Source: Iodobacter ciconiae
Lineage (GTDB): Bacteria; Pseudomonadota; Gammaproteobacteria; Burkholderiales; Chitinibacteraceae
Direction: 5' to 3'
DNA length: 64,000 nucleotides
Assembly (NCBI RefSeq): GCF_003952345.1
Contig: NZ_CP034433.1
Location: 3,534,001 to 3,598,000 of the forward strand
Part shown: positions 1-10,698 of the stretch, one piece after another
Layout of the letters: each line of letters begins with the position of its first letter
Numbering within the stretch: position 1 is the stretch's first letter
Position numbers and translations under genes: made by a program
The notes under the pieces: generated by a model
Seen by the model: the letters and a program-made list of their open reading frames with translations, nothing else
Databases searched by the model: none
Told to the model about the DNA's origin: nothing

Positions 1-1
1 G

Positions 2-51
2 CCGAATTCTTTTAGCAGCACAGAAGAAAGCGCTCCGGTAACTCCTGCTCC

Positions 52-55
<4 letters not shown>
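2..55 (+). CDS. 3' end of an upstream gene, probably lpoA (partial)
   Basis: The frame starting at base 2 is open from the window edge to TGA at 53-55 and overlaps the yraN ATG as ATGA, the usual sign of translational coupling. Only about 17 residues are visible and they are rich in Ser, Glu and Pro, so sequence alone identifies nothing. In the conserved order lpoA-yraN-diaA-dolP the gene here would be the penicillin-binding-protein activator LpoA; that is inference from synteny only. Confidence 0.4.
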
Positions 56-1567
<1,512 letters not shown>

Positions 1568-1593
1568 TTGTAAGTTGATTTGTTTATTTTATA

Positions 1594-1619
1594 AAAAGCG
1601 GGCCAATCGGCTCGCTTTG
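1594..1619 (+). terminator. Intrinsic terminator after dolP
   Basis: The stem AAGCGGGCC / GGCTCGCTT (one G-T pair) closes a four-base AATC loop 28 bases after the dolP stop, followed by a short T-rich stretch. Confidence 0.7.
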
Positions 1620-1853
1620 TCCTGCATAAAAGCCACACGTGATGGTCGGCAAGACAGGTAAAGATTGGTGAGAGCAACGCGCATGAGCTTACAAGGAAAA
1701 GGCCGTGTTTATGTCTGCCCATGCTAAAATTGCCAGTTGTAAAATGTGCCTTTAGTGCATTGCCAGCAGTCTTGCTTCCTTATTGTCATCATGCGGTTTG
1801 GAGGGCCAGACCGCTTTCACGCCTTTCCCAATTACTTTTGCTGGAGTACCAGG

Positions 1854-3056
1854 ATGACATCCTCGATTTTCACCGCAGTAGAAATGGCACCTCGTGACCC
1901 GATTCTGGGTCTTAATGAAGCCTTCAATGCCGATACACGTGCTGGTAAGGTTAATCTGGGTGTGGGTGTGTATTACGATGACAATGGCAAGATCCCATTG
2001 CTGGCTGCGGTAAAAGCGGCAGAAAAAACCCGTATGGATGCTCAGCCACCACGTGGTTATCAAGCCATCGAAGGCTTGGGTGCATACAATCAGGCCGTAC
2101 AAAATCTGGTGTTTGGTGCTGACAGCGAGCTGGTTTCATCAGGCCGTGTTGTGACTGCAGAAGCATTGGGTGGCACGGGCGCTTTGAAAATCGGCGCTGA
2201 TTTCTTAAAGCGTCTCAATGCAGATGCCAGTGTTTATATCAGTGATCCAAGCTGGGAAAACCACCGTGCACTGTTTGAATCAGCGGGTTTTAAGGTAGAA
2301 AACTACCCTTACTATGATGTAGCAACTCGCGGCGTGAATTTCACCGCCATGAAAGCGGCTCTGCTTGGCCTGCCAGCGGGCTCCATCATTATCCTGCATG
2401 CCTGTTGCCATAACCCGACCGGCGCAGATATGAGCGATGCACAGTGGGCCGAAGTGGTTGAAGCCTGCCGTGAACGCAACTTGGTTCCCTTCCTCGATAT
2501 GGCTTATCAGGGCTTTGCTGATGGTATCGATGCAGATGCAGTTGCTGTGCGTTTATTCTCTGCTTCTGGCCTGCAATTCTTTGTTTCCAGCTCTTTCTCC
2601 AAGAGCTTCTCGATGTATGGCGAGCGCGTAGGTGCTTTGTCCATCGTGACAGCAAGCCGTGAGGAAGCGGGCCGGGTATTAAGCCAGCTGAAACGCGTGA
2701 TTCGTACCAATTATTCCAACCCGCCGATTCACGGTGGTGCTGTGGTAGCTGCAGTACTGGCGAACCCGGAATTGCGTCAGCAGTGGGAAGACGAACTGGC
2801 CGGTATGCGTGATCGCATCCGCGCCATGCGTACCAGCCTGGTGGCCAAACTGGCTGAGCGTGGCGTGGCGCAGGACTTTAGCTTTGTAGCTGCTCAGCGC
2901 GGTATGTTCTCTTATACCGGCCTGACAGCAGCTCAGGTAGAAGTGTTAAAAGACGAATACGGTATTTACGCTGTTTCAACTGGCCGTATTTGCCTGGCTG
3001 CACTCAATACTAAAAACATTGATTACGTCGCGGATGCGATTGCTAAAGTGCTGTAA
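1854..3056 (+). CDS. tyrB: Aromatic amino acid aminotransferase (class I, TyrB/AspC type)
   Basis: A 400-residue fold-type I PLP aminotransferase that transfers amino groups between aspartate or aromatic amino acids and 2-oxoglutarate. The start ATG at 1854 follows CTGGAG and gives MTSSIFTAVEMAPRDPILGL, the canonical N-terminus; the frame is open further upstream but that stretch is not family-like. HNPTGAD lies in the PLP site, and SSSFSKSFSMYGERVG carries the Schiff-base Lys (residue 250). The gene stands alone between two terminators. TyrB and AspC are hard to tell apart by eye. Confidence 0.88.
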   Translation: MTSSIFTAVEMAPRDPILGLNEAFNADTRAGKVNLGVGVYYDDNGKIPLLAAVKAAEKTRMDAQPPRGYQAIEGLGAYNQAVQNLVFGADSELVSSGRVVTAEALGGTGALKIGADFLKRLNADASVYISDPSWENHRALFESAGFKVENYPYYDVATRGVNFTAMKAALLGLPAGSIIILHACCHNPTGADMSDAQWAEVVEACRERNLVPFLDMAYQGFADGIDADAVAVRLFSASGLQFFVSSSFSKSFSMYGERVGALSIVTASREEAGRVLSQLKRVIRTNYSNPPIHGGAVVAAVLANPELRQQWEDELAGMRDRIRAMRTSLVAKLAERGVAQDFSFVAAQRGMFSYTGLTAAQVEVLKDEYGIYAVSTGRICLAALNTKNIDYVADAIAKVL

Positions 3057-3074
3057 TTTTTAGCTAAGATCCAA

Positions 3075-3108
3075 TAAAAAACCCATGAAGCGATTCGTGG
3101 GTTTTTTT
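3075..3108 (+). terminator. Intrinsic terminator after the aminotransferase
   Basis: A-run, CCCATGAA, short loop, TTCGTGGG and T-run: an 8-bp stem with one G-T pair, flanked by A6 and T7, about 20 bases past the stop. Confidence 0.85.
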
Positions 3109-3410
3109 ATTTGTAACTGACGTTAGGCAGCAATTTTCTTTTTAGTGCCTTCGGCACGTTGATTTTGGAGCGGTGGCCACCGCGGGGCCTTCCTTTCTTG
3201 TACGGCCAAGAAACGAAGCCAAGCCACAACCTCAAAAGCACGAAGGCCCCTCACTGCGGATAATCGGCTCGGCGTTGAGGCTGCTCGGGAGCAAGCCCGC
3301 TACCCCTTTTCCGAAACCCCGAGCCGCTTATTCCTCGCTTCGGCGTGCTTCAAGGGGGGATTGAAGCCCCGTGCTACTAGCTGCTCCATGAATTCAAATG
3401 ACTGAGTTTT
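3109..3410. repeat. Gene-free stretch with dispersed-repeat-like palindromes
   Basis: No convincing gene lies between the aminotransferase terminator and murJ. The sequence holds GC-rich palindromic pieces: GTGCCTTCGGCAC near 3147, GGTGGCCACC near 3172, and an inverted pair CTTCCTTTCTTG / CAAGAAACGAAG around a GGCC core at about 3187-3218. Such runs resemble intergenic repeat debris seen in many proteobacteria. Open frames here have no ribosome-binding sites or recognisable domains. Confidence 0.5.
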
Positions 3411-3490
3411 AAAATACTCAAAACTTAAGTCAAACTCTGTTTTTCTCCGTGAAACTCCCTGTTCTCCGTAGTTTAAGATTTGGGTTTTCA
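3411..3490 (-). repeat. CACRGAG-type intergenic repeat, degenerate copy
   Basis: Read on the minus strand it starts AAAACCCAAATCTTAAAC and continues with near-heptamers CTACGGAG, CAGGGAG, CACGGAG and AACAGAG spaced by 2-3 bases. The opposite end (AAAATACTCAAAACTTAAG on the plus strand) is only a poor match to the inverted end. It lies 16 bases from the murJ stop codon. Confidence 0.65.
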
Positions 3491-3505
3491 CAGCATACCG
3501 TTCAG

Positions 3506-5053
3506 TTAATCCGCAATCGCCTTACGTGAGAAGTCTTTTGGTCTAAAGCCCAAGGCAAATAGCGCTGCAAAATAAGCACTTGCCCCCGAGGCCACTAAGA
3601 CGCTGAGCCAGCCTACTCTGACCAGCTTATGCATCCCGGCAAAGGCTGGCATAAAGTGCAGCAGCACAAAGAGCAGGGCGCTCATGGTGGCAACCCCCAG
3701 TACGATGCGCAGCATAAAGCCCTTCCAGGCCGCCTGTGGGGTGTAATAGCCCCGTAAACGTAGCGTGCGGTATAGCAAGCCTGCGTTCAGGCATGCGCCC
3801 AGGCTCATCCCCAGTGTGAGCCCTGCGTGCTTGAAAGGCAGGGTATATAAGAAGATCAGGTTGATCGCTAGTGTGACGAAAAGCGTGATAATGCCGATAC
3901 GCACTACGGTTTTAATATCTTGCCTTGCATAAAACGCAGGTGCGAGGATCTTAATCAGGATCAGCCCGATCAGGCCCACGCTGTAGCCCACCAGCGCTTG
4001 CTGGGTCATTAAGGCATCGTGCATAGAAAATTTGCCACCCTGAAACAGAGTGAGTACTAAAGGCTCGGCCAGGATGGCTAAAGCTACGGTAGCGGGCAGG
4101 CAGAGCATGATACACAGGCGCAGGCCCCAATCCAGCAGGCGGTCGTAGCCGGGCTGGTCACCACTTGCATGGCTGCGGGCCAGGCTGGGTAGCAGAATTG
4201 TCCCCAGGGCAACGCCAAGTACGCCGGTTGGGAATTCCATCAAACGGTCGGCATAGTAAATCCATGAAACGCTGCCGGATGCCAGGAAAGAGGCCAGGTT
4301 GGAGTTAATAATCAGGCTGATCTGCGCAACCGATACACCAAAAATAGCGGGCCCCATTTGCTTGATCACCCGCCATACCCCTTCATCTTTGACATCCAGC
4401 CTGGGCCACATCAGCATGCCTAGCTTGGCTAAGTGTGGCAATTGATAGCAAAGCTGGGCCACACCACCTATCAGCACCGCAATGGCGAGCGCAAAAATAG
4501 GGCGATCCATCAGCGGGGCCAGCCATAGTGCGCAGGTAATAAATGAGATATTTAAAAGAGTGGGAACGAAGGCTGGGACAGAAAAACGGTTATAGGTATT
4601 AAGAATACTGCCGGCTAAAGACGATAGAGAAATCAGCAGGATATAGGGAAACATATAGCGGAGCAGTTCAACGGCCAGATTGAATTTATCCGGGTCTTTG
4701 GCAAAACCTGCCGCCGAAAAATAAATAATCGCCGGGGCGGCTAAAACGCCGAGTAGCGTAACTAAAACCAGAACCAGGGTCAGCATACCCGCAATTTTGG
4801 CGATAAATTCTTTGGTCGCTTCCTCTCCTTTGCGTGTCTTATATTCTGCCAGCGTAGGAACAAAGGCTTGTGAAAAAGCACCTTCTGCAAAAATGCGCCG
4901 TAGCATATTGGGCAGTTTAAATGCGGTAAAAAAGACATCGGTGGCAGCACCTGCGCCAAATACATGGGCGATAATGGTATCGCGAACAAAGCCCAGAATA
5001 CGGGAGAGCAGTGTCATTGAGCTGACTGCGGCCAGCGTTTTAAGAAGATTCAT
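3506..5053 (-). CDS. murJ: Lipid II flippase MurJ
   Basis: A 515-residue polytopic membrane protein, the usual length, with about 14 hydrophobic segments. It moves lipid II across the inner membrane for peptidoglycan synthesis. The N-terminus [20 protein letters not shown], then [19 protein letters not shown] and [16 protein letters not shown], is the MurJ/MviN signature with its conserved cavity arginines. It is divergent from rpsT across about 220 bases, the neighbourhood often seen in beta- and gamma-proteobacteria. Confidence 0.96.
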   Translation of the reverse strand: MNLLKTLAAVSSMTLLSRILGFVRDTIIAHVFGAGAATDVFFTAFKLPNMLRRIFAEGAFSQAFVPTLAEYKTRKGEEATKEFIAKIAGMLTLVLVLVTLLGVLAAPAIIYFSAAGFAKDPDKFNLAVELLRYMFPYILLISLSSLAGSILNTYNRFSVPAFVPTLLNISFITCALWLAPLMDRPIFALAIAVLIGGVAQLCYQLPHLAKLGMLMWPRLDVKDEGVWRVIKQMGPAIFGVSVAQISLIINSNLASFLASGSVSWIYYADRLMEFPTGVLGVALGTILLPSLARSHASGDQPGYDRLLDWGLRLCIMLCLPATVALAILAEPLVLTLFQGGKFSMHDALMTQQALVGYSVGLIGLILIKILAPAFYARQDIKTVVRIGIITLFVTLAINLIFLYTLPFKHAGLTLGMSLGACLNAGLLYRTLRLRGYYTPQAAWKGFMLRIVLGVATMSALLFVLLHFMPAFAGMHKLVRVGWLSVLVASGASAYFAALFALGFRPKDFSRKAIAD

Positions 5054-5190
5054 ACCAGAGGGTCTGAGTAGTGAGGGGGCAATTATAAGGCCGTATCTTC
5101 TTCCTGTAGCAAGCGAGGGTGTGATGCATTGAATTTATGGGAAAAATAAGGTTTTTTCAGCGCTTAAACACAATCTAAGTTGATCATTGC

Positions 5191-5219
5191 TTGCCAGAAC
5201 GTAAAAGTGGCGCTATCAT
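5191..5219 (+). promoter_or_regulatory. Sigma-70 promoter for rpsT
   Basis: TTGCCA at 5191-5196 and TATCAT at 5214-5219 are separated by exactly 17 bases. The predicted start lies near 5226, about 50 bases before the rpsT ATG. Confidence 0.6.
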
Positions 5220-5274
5220 CGCCGGTTTCCGAATTAGCCCGCTTTTTGGGCAAGCCCGTCAGGAGTTTCAAAAC

Positions 5275-5538
5275 ATGGCTAACAGTGCCCAAGCTCGCAA
5301 GCGTGCACGTCAGGCTGAGAAAGCCCGCCAGCACAATACCAGCCAGCGTTCCGCTTTCCGCACCGCGATCAAAAAGGTGCTGAAGGCTGTGGAAGCAGGT
5401 GATAAAGCTGCGGCTCAGACTGTCTTCCAACAGTCCGTCAGTATCATTGACCGTATTGCTGATAAAGAAATCTTCCACAAGAACAAGGCAGCGCGTCATA
5501 AGAGCCGTCTATCTGCAGCAATCAAGGCGATGGCCTAA
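5275..5538 (+). CDS. rpsT: 30S ribosomal protein S20
   Basis: An 87-residue, Lys/Arg/Ala-rich helical protein that binds 16S rRNA in the small subunit. [20 protein letters not shown] is the canonical S20 N-terminus, and [19 protein letters not shown] is the usual C-terminal helix. The start at 5275 follows AGGAG at 5261-5265; the frame is open upstream but that is leader. It is monocistronic with its own promoter and a perfect terminator. Confidence 0.97.
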   Translation: MANSAQARKRARQAEKARQHNTSQRSAFRTAIKKVLKAVEAGDKAAAQTVFQQSVSIIDRIADKEIFHKNKAARHKSRLSAAIKAMA

Positions 5539-5560
5539 TTCTGTAGATGTTCGAGTGAAG

Positions 5561-5588
5561 AAAACCCCAGCCAAGGCTGGGGTTTTTG
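5561..5588 (+). terminator. Intrinsic terminator of rpsT
   Basis: AAAACCCCAGCC and GGCTGGGGTTTTT form a perfect stem around a two-base AA centre, ending in a T-run, 23 bases after the stop. Confidence 0.92.
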
Positions 5589-5601
5589 TTTGCCTTGTTA
5601 C

Positions 5602-5955
5602 TTAGCGGCGTAAAGGTGGCATTCTGAGCCGAAATGCAGGCATCAGTCGCTGGTAATCCGGCTCTTCAAAGCTAAAGAGATACTCTGCTGTCTCTGTATC
5701 AATGAGGCAGGTCAGGCGCACAAACCGGCCAATTTCTTTCCAGATCGTTGCGGCTAAGCGCTCGCTTAGCCATTCTGGGCTTTCAGCGCTGGTGCATTCT
5801 GCCCTTAAATTAAGTAAGCAAGTGTGATTACCTAATGGGCGCTGATCCTGCCACAGCGTTACAATACCTTCCCGCACAAGATGAGCAAGGCAGCGTCGAG
5901 CCTCAATGCAGGAAAGTGGGGCAATGCTTAATTGAAGCTGCAAATGATTGGACAT
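5602..5955 (-). CDS. Hypothetical protein
   Basis: A 117-residue frame with no signal peptide or membrane segment and no motif I recognise. Composition is mixed alpha/beta, with charged and aromatic residues (FVRLTCLIDTETAEYLFSFE) and an Arg/Pro-rich tail. It converges on rpsT across the rpsT terminator. Codon use resembles its neighbours and the frame is clean, so I take it as a real gene. Function unknown. Confidence 0.6.
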   Translation of the reverse strand: MSNHLQLQLSIAPLSCIEARRCLAHLVREGIVTLWQDQRPLGNHTCLLNLRAECTSAESPEWLSERLAATIWKEIGRFVRLTCLIDTETAEYLFSFEEPDYQRLMPAFRLRMPPLRR

Positions 5956-6238
5956 AAAGCTCGCTCCATATACGGGCTGGCTGTTTGATAAATGCGATGC
6001 TTGCGTGAGAATTGAGGGGCGATTTAATAATTTTATGTGTTTTAGAGATGGTTTGCTGCTGGCAAATGAAAAAGCTGCAATAAGTCACACGCCCGGTTTG
6101 TCTCTTTATTATGCCTCTCTTAAAACCGGTGGGGTGCTTGAATATTATTGGATTTATCGTTGCTTAATTGACCGTATATCGGCAGAGCTGATGTGTTTAT
6201 GCTAAATTTTATCAACGATGCAAGGCGAGCGTGATCTG

Positions 6239-7378
6239 ATGTCGCAACCGGATTCAGAACAACTTTATTTACCCCGAATTCTTGTTGTTGATGATTCCCG
6301 TATCGTGCGGGCGACAATCAGGAAGCAGCTTGCCGCCAGCTATGACGTGGCCGAAGCAGTTAATGGCGAAGACGGCTGGAAAAAGCTGCTTGCCGATGAA
6401 ACGATCCAGCTGCTTATTTCTGATTTAAGCATGCCGGAGCTCGACGGGCTAGGTCTTTTGGCCCGCGTGCGGGGAACCGGGGATGGCCGCCTTTATTTAT
6501 TACCCGTGATTATTATTTCTGGTGAAGAAGACGACGCTACCAAACAGAAGTGCGTTGAATGTGGCGCCAACGATTTTATTACCAAATCAACTGACAGAAG
6601 TGAAATGCTGGCACGGGTGGCCGCTAATATCCAGCTGGCCGAAATGCTGCGTGAGCTGACTATTGCACGCACAGAACAAGCACAGCTGGCATCCAGAGAC
6701 AATACAACAGGGGTAGCAAGCTCACATTTGCTGATGCTGCAGATGGAGCAATCCATGGCTTATGCACTGCGCCATAACTCTGAGGTGACTTTGTTATTGC
6801 TGGAGATTGATCATTACCAGCTATTAGAGCAAAAGCTGGGTGAGCGGCTGGCAAATCAGATGCTTAGTTTGCTGGCAAAACTACTGGCAGCAAAATTGCG
6901 CCGCGAAGATACGATCGCTCATGTGGAAGGCCCCCAGTTTGCGATTGTAGCCCCCGGTACTTCGCTGGGTGAAGTACGTGTGATGGCCGAGCGTTTAAGG
7001 CAGTGCGTATCGGCTGCGCGGATTAATTTTCGTGATGAGCGTTTAGAGGTCAGCGCCAGTGTTGCTGTTGCTAATTCCTGGCACGATGATACGCATCTGG
7101 CCCCGGCTTTATTCAGTAAGGCAATGACACGTCTTTATGGCTCGGTTGGCGAAGGGCGCATTTTGATGCCCAATGAGAGTGTAAGCCGCATGCCCCTATT
7201 GTCTTTGGCAGATGCTCTGCTAATGCTGCATAAGGGCAATAAAGATGAGGTGCGCCCCCATCTTCCTGCCTTATTAACCGGCTTGGCACCACTTATTCAT
7301 TTGGCAAATGAAGAATATGGTTTGCAATGGTCGCTTGATTTTCTGCGCCAGCTTGAGGCGGTTAGTGATCAGGTCTGA
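6239..7378 (+). CDS. Response regulator: receiver domain plus degenerate GGDEF-like domain
   Basis: 379 residues from the ATG at 6239, chosen because AAGGCGAG ends 9 bases upstream; an in-frame ATG at 6218 lacks such a site. The receiver domain (about 12-130) has the acidic pair DD at 18-19, phospho-acceptor Asp 62 in SDLSMPELDG and a Lys in FITKST. The second domain (about 165-310) resembles a GGDEF cyclase, but the active-site loop reads HVEGPQFAIVAP where GG(D/E)EF should be, so it is probably catalytically dead. A C-terminal helical extension of about 60 residues follows. No histidine kinase is adjacent. Confidence 0.8.
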   Translation: MSQPDSEQLYLPRILVVDDSRIVRATIRKQLAASYDVAEAVNGEDGWKKLLADETIQLLISDLSMPELDGLGLLARVRGTGDGRLYLLPVIIISGEEDDATKQKCVECGANDFITKSTDRSEMLARVAANIQLAEMLRELTIARTEQAQLASRDNTTGVASSHLLMLQMEQSMAYALRHNSEVTLLLLEIDHYQLLEQKLGERLANQMLSLLAKLLAAKLRREDTIAHVEGPQFAIVAPGTSLGEVRVMAERLRQCVSAARINFRDERLEVSASVAVANSWHDDTHLAPALFSKAMTRLYGSVGEGRILMPNESVSRMPLLSLADALLMLHKGNKDEVRPHLPALLTGLAPLIHLANEEYGLQWSLDFLRQLEAVSDQV

Positions 7379-7515
7379 AGCGCTGGCGGGCTTGAAGTCT
7401 GTGTCAGCAGAGATACAAACCGGTGCTGCCTAACAAATAAGCTGTCTGGCTAAAGTGCCACGAATGGGTTATTCAGCGCAAAAAAACGCTATCGTATCTT
7501 GGTATGGCAGCTTGA

Positions 7516-7545
7516 AAAAGAGCCGTTAACTGGTTTTGGCTCTTT
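7516..7545 (+). terminator. Probable terminator after the response regulator
   Basis: AAAGAGCC at 7517-7524 pairs perfectly with GGCTCTTT at 7538-7545 around a 13-base loop. It is 138 bases past the stop. The rest of 7379-7671 shows nothing I recognise. Confidence 0.5.
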
Positions 7546-7671
7546 ATATTTTCAAACGCGAAGAAGTGATTCAAAGCCTGGTGATTTATTCATATAACGC
7601 CAAAGGTACAAAATGAGTTTTGCCTCTGACGAATTGCATTACAAATGAGTCGTCTTATTTATTACTATGAA

Positions 7672-8688
7672 TTAAATCAATCCGGCCGCTTTCAGTTCCT
7701 GCTTTAAATAGGCATAGAAAATGGGGGCCGCGACAAGACCGGGCAAACCAAAAATAGCTTCCATTAACAGCATGGCGAGTAAAAGTTCCCAGGCAAATGC
7801 ATGAATACGGCCGCCCACAATACGTGCATTCAGAAAGTACTCAAATTTATGAATAATCACTAAAAAGGCCAGTGAGCCAGCTGCGACAGAGGGTGAAACA
7901 CTCATGCTGACGGCAACAATTGCAGCATTGGAAATCAGATTGCCAATGACTGGTAATAAACCTGCCAGAAAGGTAATTACAATTAAGGTTTTGGTGAGCG
8001 GCAGCGAAACTCCGAGAGCGGGTAAAACTACAACCAGGTAAATCAGGGTAAAAAAAGTATTGAGGGCCGAAATACGAATCTGGGCAAAAACAATTTGCCG
8101 GAAAGAATTGGCCAAACGCAAACAACGTGTTTGCAGCGCATCAAGCAAGGGGGCTTTATCTGTATTGTTGTGATGCAAGGACAGCATTGCACCAATTACC
8201 ATCGCAATGAGCATCTGTGCCAGCGTATGGCCGGTGCGTGCGCCAATCTGCTGCAGCTGGGCGAGATGTTTATCCGACCATTGATAGAAGGCTGTTTTCC
8301 AGGCGCTAACATCTTGCGGCAGGCTCTCAAGCATCCAGGCGGGCAGCCAGTTGGCCAGCTCGTGGTGTAGTGCTTCGGCGATTTCTCCTGATTTACGCAT
8401 GATGCTGGGCATGGAAGCTGATTCACCATGAAACACCGAAGCAAGGCTGAAACCCATCAAAACCAGAATTGAAATGATCACTGCAGAGAAAATGATCAGT
8501 GCAACTGGTTTGGCCCGCTGTGGTGCCAGGCGTGAAATAAAAGGGGCCTGTGCTGCCTGGGCGACCAATTCGTAGACTAAAAGACCAATTAGTAAGGCAG
8601 GGAGCAGGTGATTAACCATGACTAATAGCAGAAACAGCACAATGATAAAGTAGCTGGCAATGCGGGCGTAGCGATCGAGCTTGAGCAT
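7672..8688 (-). CDS. AI-2E family transporter (PerM/YdiK-like permease)
   Basis: A 338-residue inner-membrane protein of the AI-2E transporter superfamily. There are two hydrophobic N-terminal segments (about 10-55), one at about 62-85, a soluble helical stretch (about 95-155), then several segments to the C-terminus. The family motif GLLPVIGNLISNAAIV and the late GLPGLVAAPIFYAYLKQEL are visible. Family members export diverse small molecules or act as antiporters; the substrate cannot be read here. It lies downstream of nadE on the same strand, separated by a hairpin. Confidence 0.85.
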   Translation of the reverse strand: MLKLDRYARIASYFIIVLFLLLVMVNHLLPALLIGLLVYELVAQAAQAPFISRLAPQRAKPVALIIFSAVIISILVLMGFSLASVFHGESASMPSIMRKSGEIAEALHHELANWLPAWMLESLPQDVSAWKTAFYQWSDKHLAQLQQIGARTGHTLAQMLIAMVIGAMLSLHHNNTDKAPLLDALQTRCLRLANSFRQIVFAQIRISALNTFFTLIYLVVVLPALGVSLPLTKTLIVITFLAGLLPVIGNLISNAAIVAVSMSVSPSVAAGSLAFLVIIHKFEYFLNARIVGGRIHAFAWELLLAMLLMEAIFGLPGLVAAPIFYAYLKQELKAAGLI

Positions 8689-8732
8689 GATTTGTCCGAT
8701 GATCGGGAGAAGAGCGTCGAGAGTGGTGAGTC

Positions 8733-8774
8733 GGGAGCGGAGAGTTAAAAGTCGAGCTGCAACTCCCCGCTCCC
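8733..8774 (-). terminator. Long hairpin between nadE and the permease gene
   Basis: GGGAGCGGAGAGTT at 8733-8746 and AACTCCCCGCTCCC at 8761-8774 form a 14-bp stem with one mismatch and a 14-base loop, 10 bases past the nadE stop. It lacks a strong T-run, so it may be an mRNA-stabilising or attenuating hairpin rather than a full terminator. Confidence 0.5.
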
Positions 8775-8784
8775 CAATTTACCC

Positions 8785-10383
8785 TTACATCGAAAAACGG
8801 TTAGTAATCGGCATGCGCCAGTCTTTGCCAAAAGCGCGGTGGGTAATGCGCGGGCCCACCGGTGCCTGGCGGCGCTTGTATTCATTGATGGTGAGTAAAT
8901 GCACCACGCGATCCACATCGGCCTTGGCAAAGCCTTTGGCAATAATCTCGGTGCGGCTCAGGTTTTCTTCCACATAGGCTTGCAAAATGGCATCCAGAAT
9001 TTCATATGCAGGTAATGAATCCTGATCGGTTTGATCCGGACGCAGCTCCGCTGATGGCGGGCGGGTGATAATCCGCTCCGGAATCACCATTCCTTGCGTA
9101 TTACGCCAGCTGGATAATTGATATACCAGTGTTTTTGCTACGTCTTTAAGCACCGCAAAGCCGCCTGCCATATCGCCATAGAGCGTAGCGTAACCGGTTG
9201 TCATTTCGGATTTATTGCCTGTAGTGAGCACCAGTTTGCCTGATTTGTTCGATAGCGCCATCAAAAGTGTGCCACGGGCGCGAGCTTGCAGATTTTCTTC
9301 GGTGGTGTCTGCCGCCAGACCTTCAAACTCACCTGATAGGCCATGCATAAAGGCCTCGTAGATCGGCCAGATTTCGATTTCTGAATACTTGCAGCCCAGT
9401 ATCTTAATCATCTCGCGCGAGTCATTCACGCTGATATCTGCGGTGTAGCGGGAAGGCATCATGACTGCATGCACCTTATCTGCCCCTAGTGCATCTACAG
9501 CAATAGCAAGCGTGAGTGCAGAATCAATGCCGCCAGATAAACCCAAGAGCACGCCGGGGAAGCGGTTTTTGCCGATATAGTCCTGCACCCCTAAAACGAG
9601 AGCCTGGTAGGCGCTGGCTTCGTCGCTTAAATCCGGGGTGATTTCAGCGGTTTGCAGATCGCCTTTTTGATATTCAACGATGGCCACTTGCTCGCTAAAT
9701 GCGGGCAGCTGGGCGACAAGCTCGCCTGATTTATTTAGCGCAAAAGACTGTCCGTCAAAAATCAGCTCGTCCTGCCCGCCCACCATATTGCAATACACCA
9801 TTGCTATGCCTGTTTCATCCACACGCTGGCCGACTACTTCGCGGCGGGTGGATTGTTTGGCCTGGTTGTAGGGCGATGCATTCAGAATAAGTAGTAATTC
9901 AGCGCCTTCGTCATCTGCTGCGGAGGCAGGCTCGATATCCCAGATATCTTCACAAATGGCTAAGCCAATCTGTATGCCATTCTGCTCGAACACAAAAGGT
10001 GAATAGCCGGGAGAGAAGTAGCGCACTTCATCAAAAACCTGATCATTGGGCAGTAGTAGTTTGTCGTAGCGGCCTAATACATTGCCATCCCGAATCACGA
10101 TCGCACTGTTAAAACGCTCGTCCCCACTGGCACGCGGGTAGCCCAGCACCAGCGTAATGCCGTCCAGCTCATCAATAAAGCGGCCAACGCAGAGGGCACA
10201 TTCGGCTAAAAAAGCCGGGCGTAGCAGCAGGTCTTCAGGCGGATAGCCGCTTAACGCAAGCTCAGGTGTGAGCAAAATATCAGCGCCCTTGGCCTTAGCC
10301 TCGGCGGCGGCGGCGAATATTTTGTTCGTGTTGCCGGCAAGATCGCCGACGATGGAGTTGAGCTGGGCAAGGGCGATTTTCAT
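8785..10383 (-). CDS. nadE: Glutamine-dependent NAD+ synthetase
   Basis: A 532-residue two-domain enzyme that makes NAD from deamido-NAD, ATP and glutamine. The N-terminal nitrilase-type amidase domain (about 1-250) carries the Glu-Lys-Cys triad in LLTPELALSGYPP, GRYDKLLLPND and GLAICEDIWD. The C-terminal synthetase domain has the ATP-pyrophosphatase loop LLGLSGGIDSALTLA and TTGNKSEMTTGYATLYGDM. The ATG at 10383 gives MKIALAQLNSIVGD, the usual start; the frame is open 29 codons upstream without family similarity. Confidence 0.96.
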   Translation of the reverse strand: MKIALAQLNSIVGDLAGNTNKIFAAAAEAKAKGADILLTPELALSGYPPEDLLLRPAFLAECALCVGRFIDELDGITLVLGYPRASGDERFNSAIVIRDGNVLGRYDKLLLPNDQVFDEVRYFSPGYSPFVFEQNGIQIGLAICEDIWDIEPASAADDEGAELLLILNASPYNQAKQSTRREVVGQRVDETGIAMVYCNMVGGQDELIFDGQSFALNKSGELVAQLPAFSEQVAIVEYQKGDLQTAEITPDLSDEASAYQALVLGVQDYIGKNRFPGVLLGLSGGIDSALTLAIAVDALGADKVHAVMMPSRYTADISVNDSREMIKILGCKYSEIEIWPIYEAFMHGLSGEFEGLAADTTEENLQARARGTLLMALSNKSGKLVLTTGNKSEMTTGYATLYGDMAGGFAVLKDVAKTLVYQLSSWRNTQGMVIPERIITRPPSAELRPDQTDQDSLPAYEILDAILQAYVEENLSRTEIIAKGFAKADVDRVVHLLTINEYKRRQAPVGPRITHRAFGKDWRMPITNRFSM

Positions 10384-10698
10384 CGTAATGGTTTCGGCTA
10401 AAAGCAAAGGGTCTATTTTAAGCCAGAAAGCGGTGAGGATGTGCACTGGACACAGTTTTATCGTGCTCAATGCCTGGTTTACCTTTGCCGGTATCTGGGT
10501 TTGCTTTGCTGGCCGCAGATCATTTCTGTTTAAGCTTTCTATTCATTTGAACCCAGTTTCATTACCGGGCAGGGAAAAGCTCCCGCACGCAGCCGTGAAT
10601 AAAACATCAACAGGCTCTATTAAGGATATTTATTAGTATTCTTAATACAAAGCTATCCTATTCTTATGTAAAGCAATGTAGTTAATGGGGCTCACTGT

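Noticed and set aside
1752..2166. Minus-strand open frames inside the aminotransferase gene
   Set aside because: They overlap a strongly conserved gene, have no ribosome-binding sites and show no domains; shadows of codon bias.
5948..6205. An 85-codon plus-strand frame before the response regulator
   Set aside because: No family similarity, no clear ribosome-binding site and Cys/Tyr-rich random-looking composition; most likely leader sequence.
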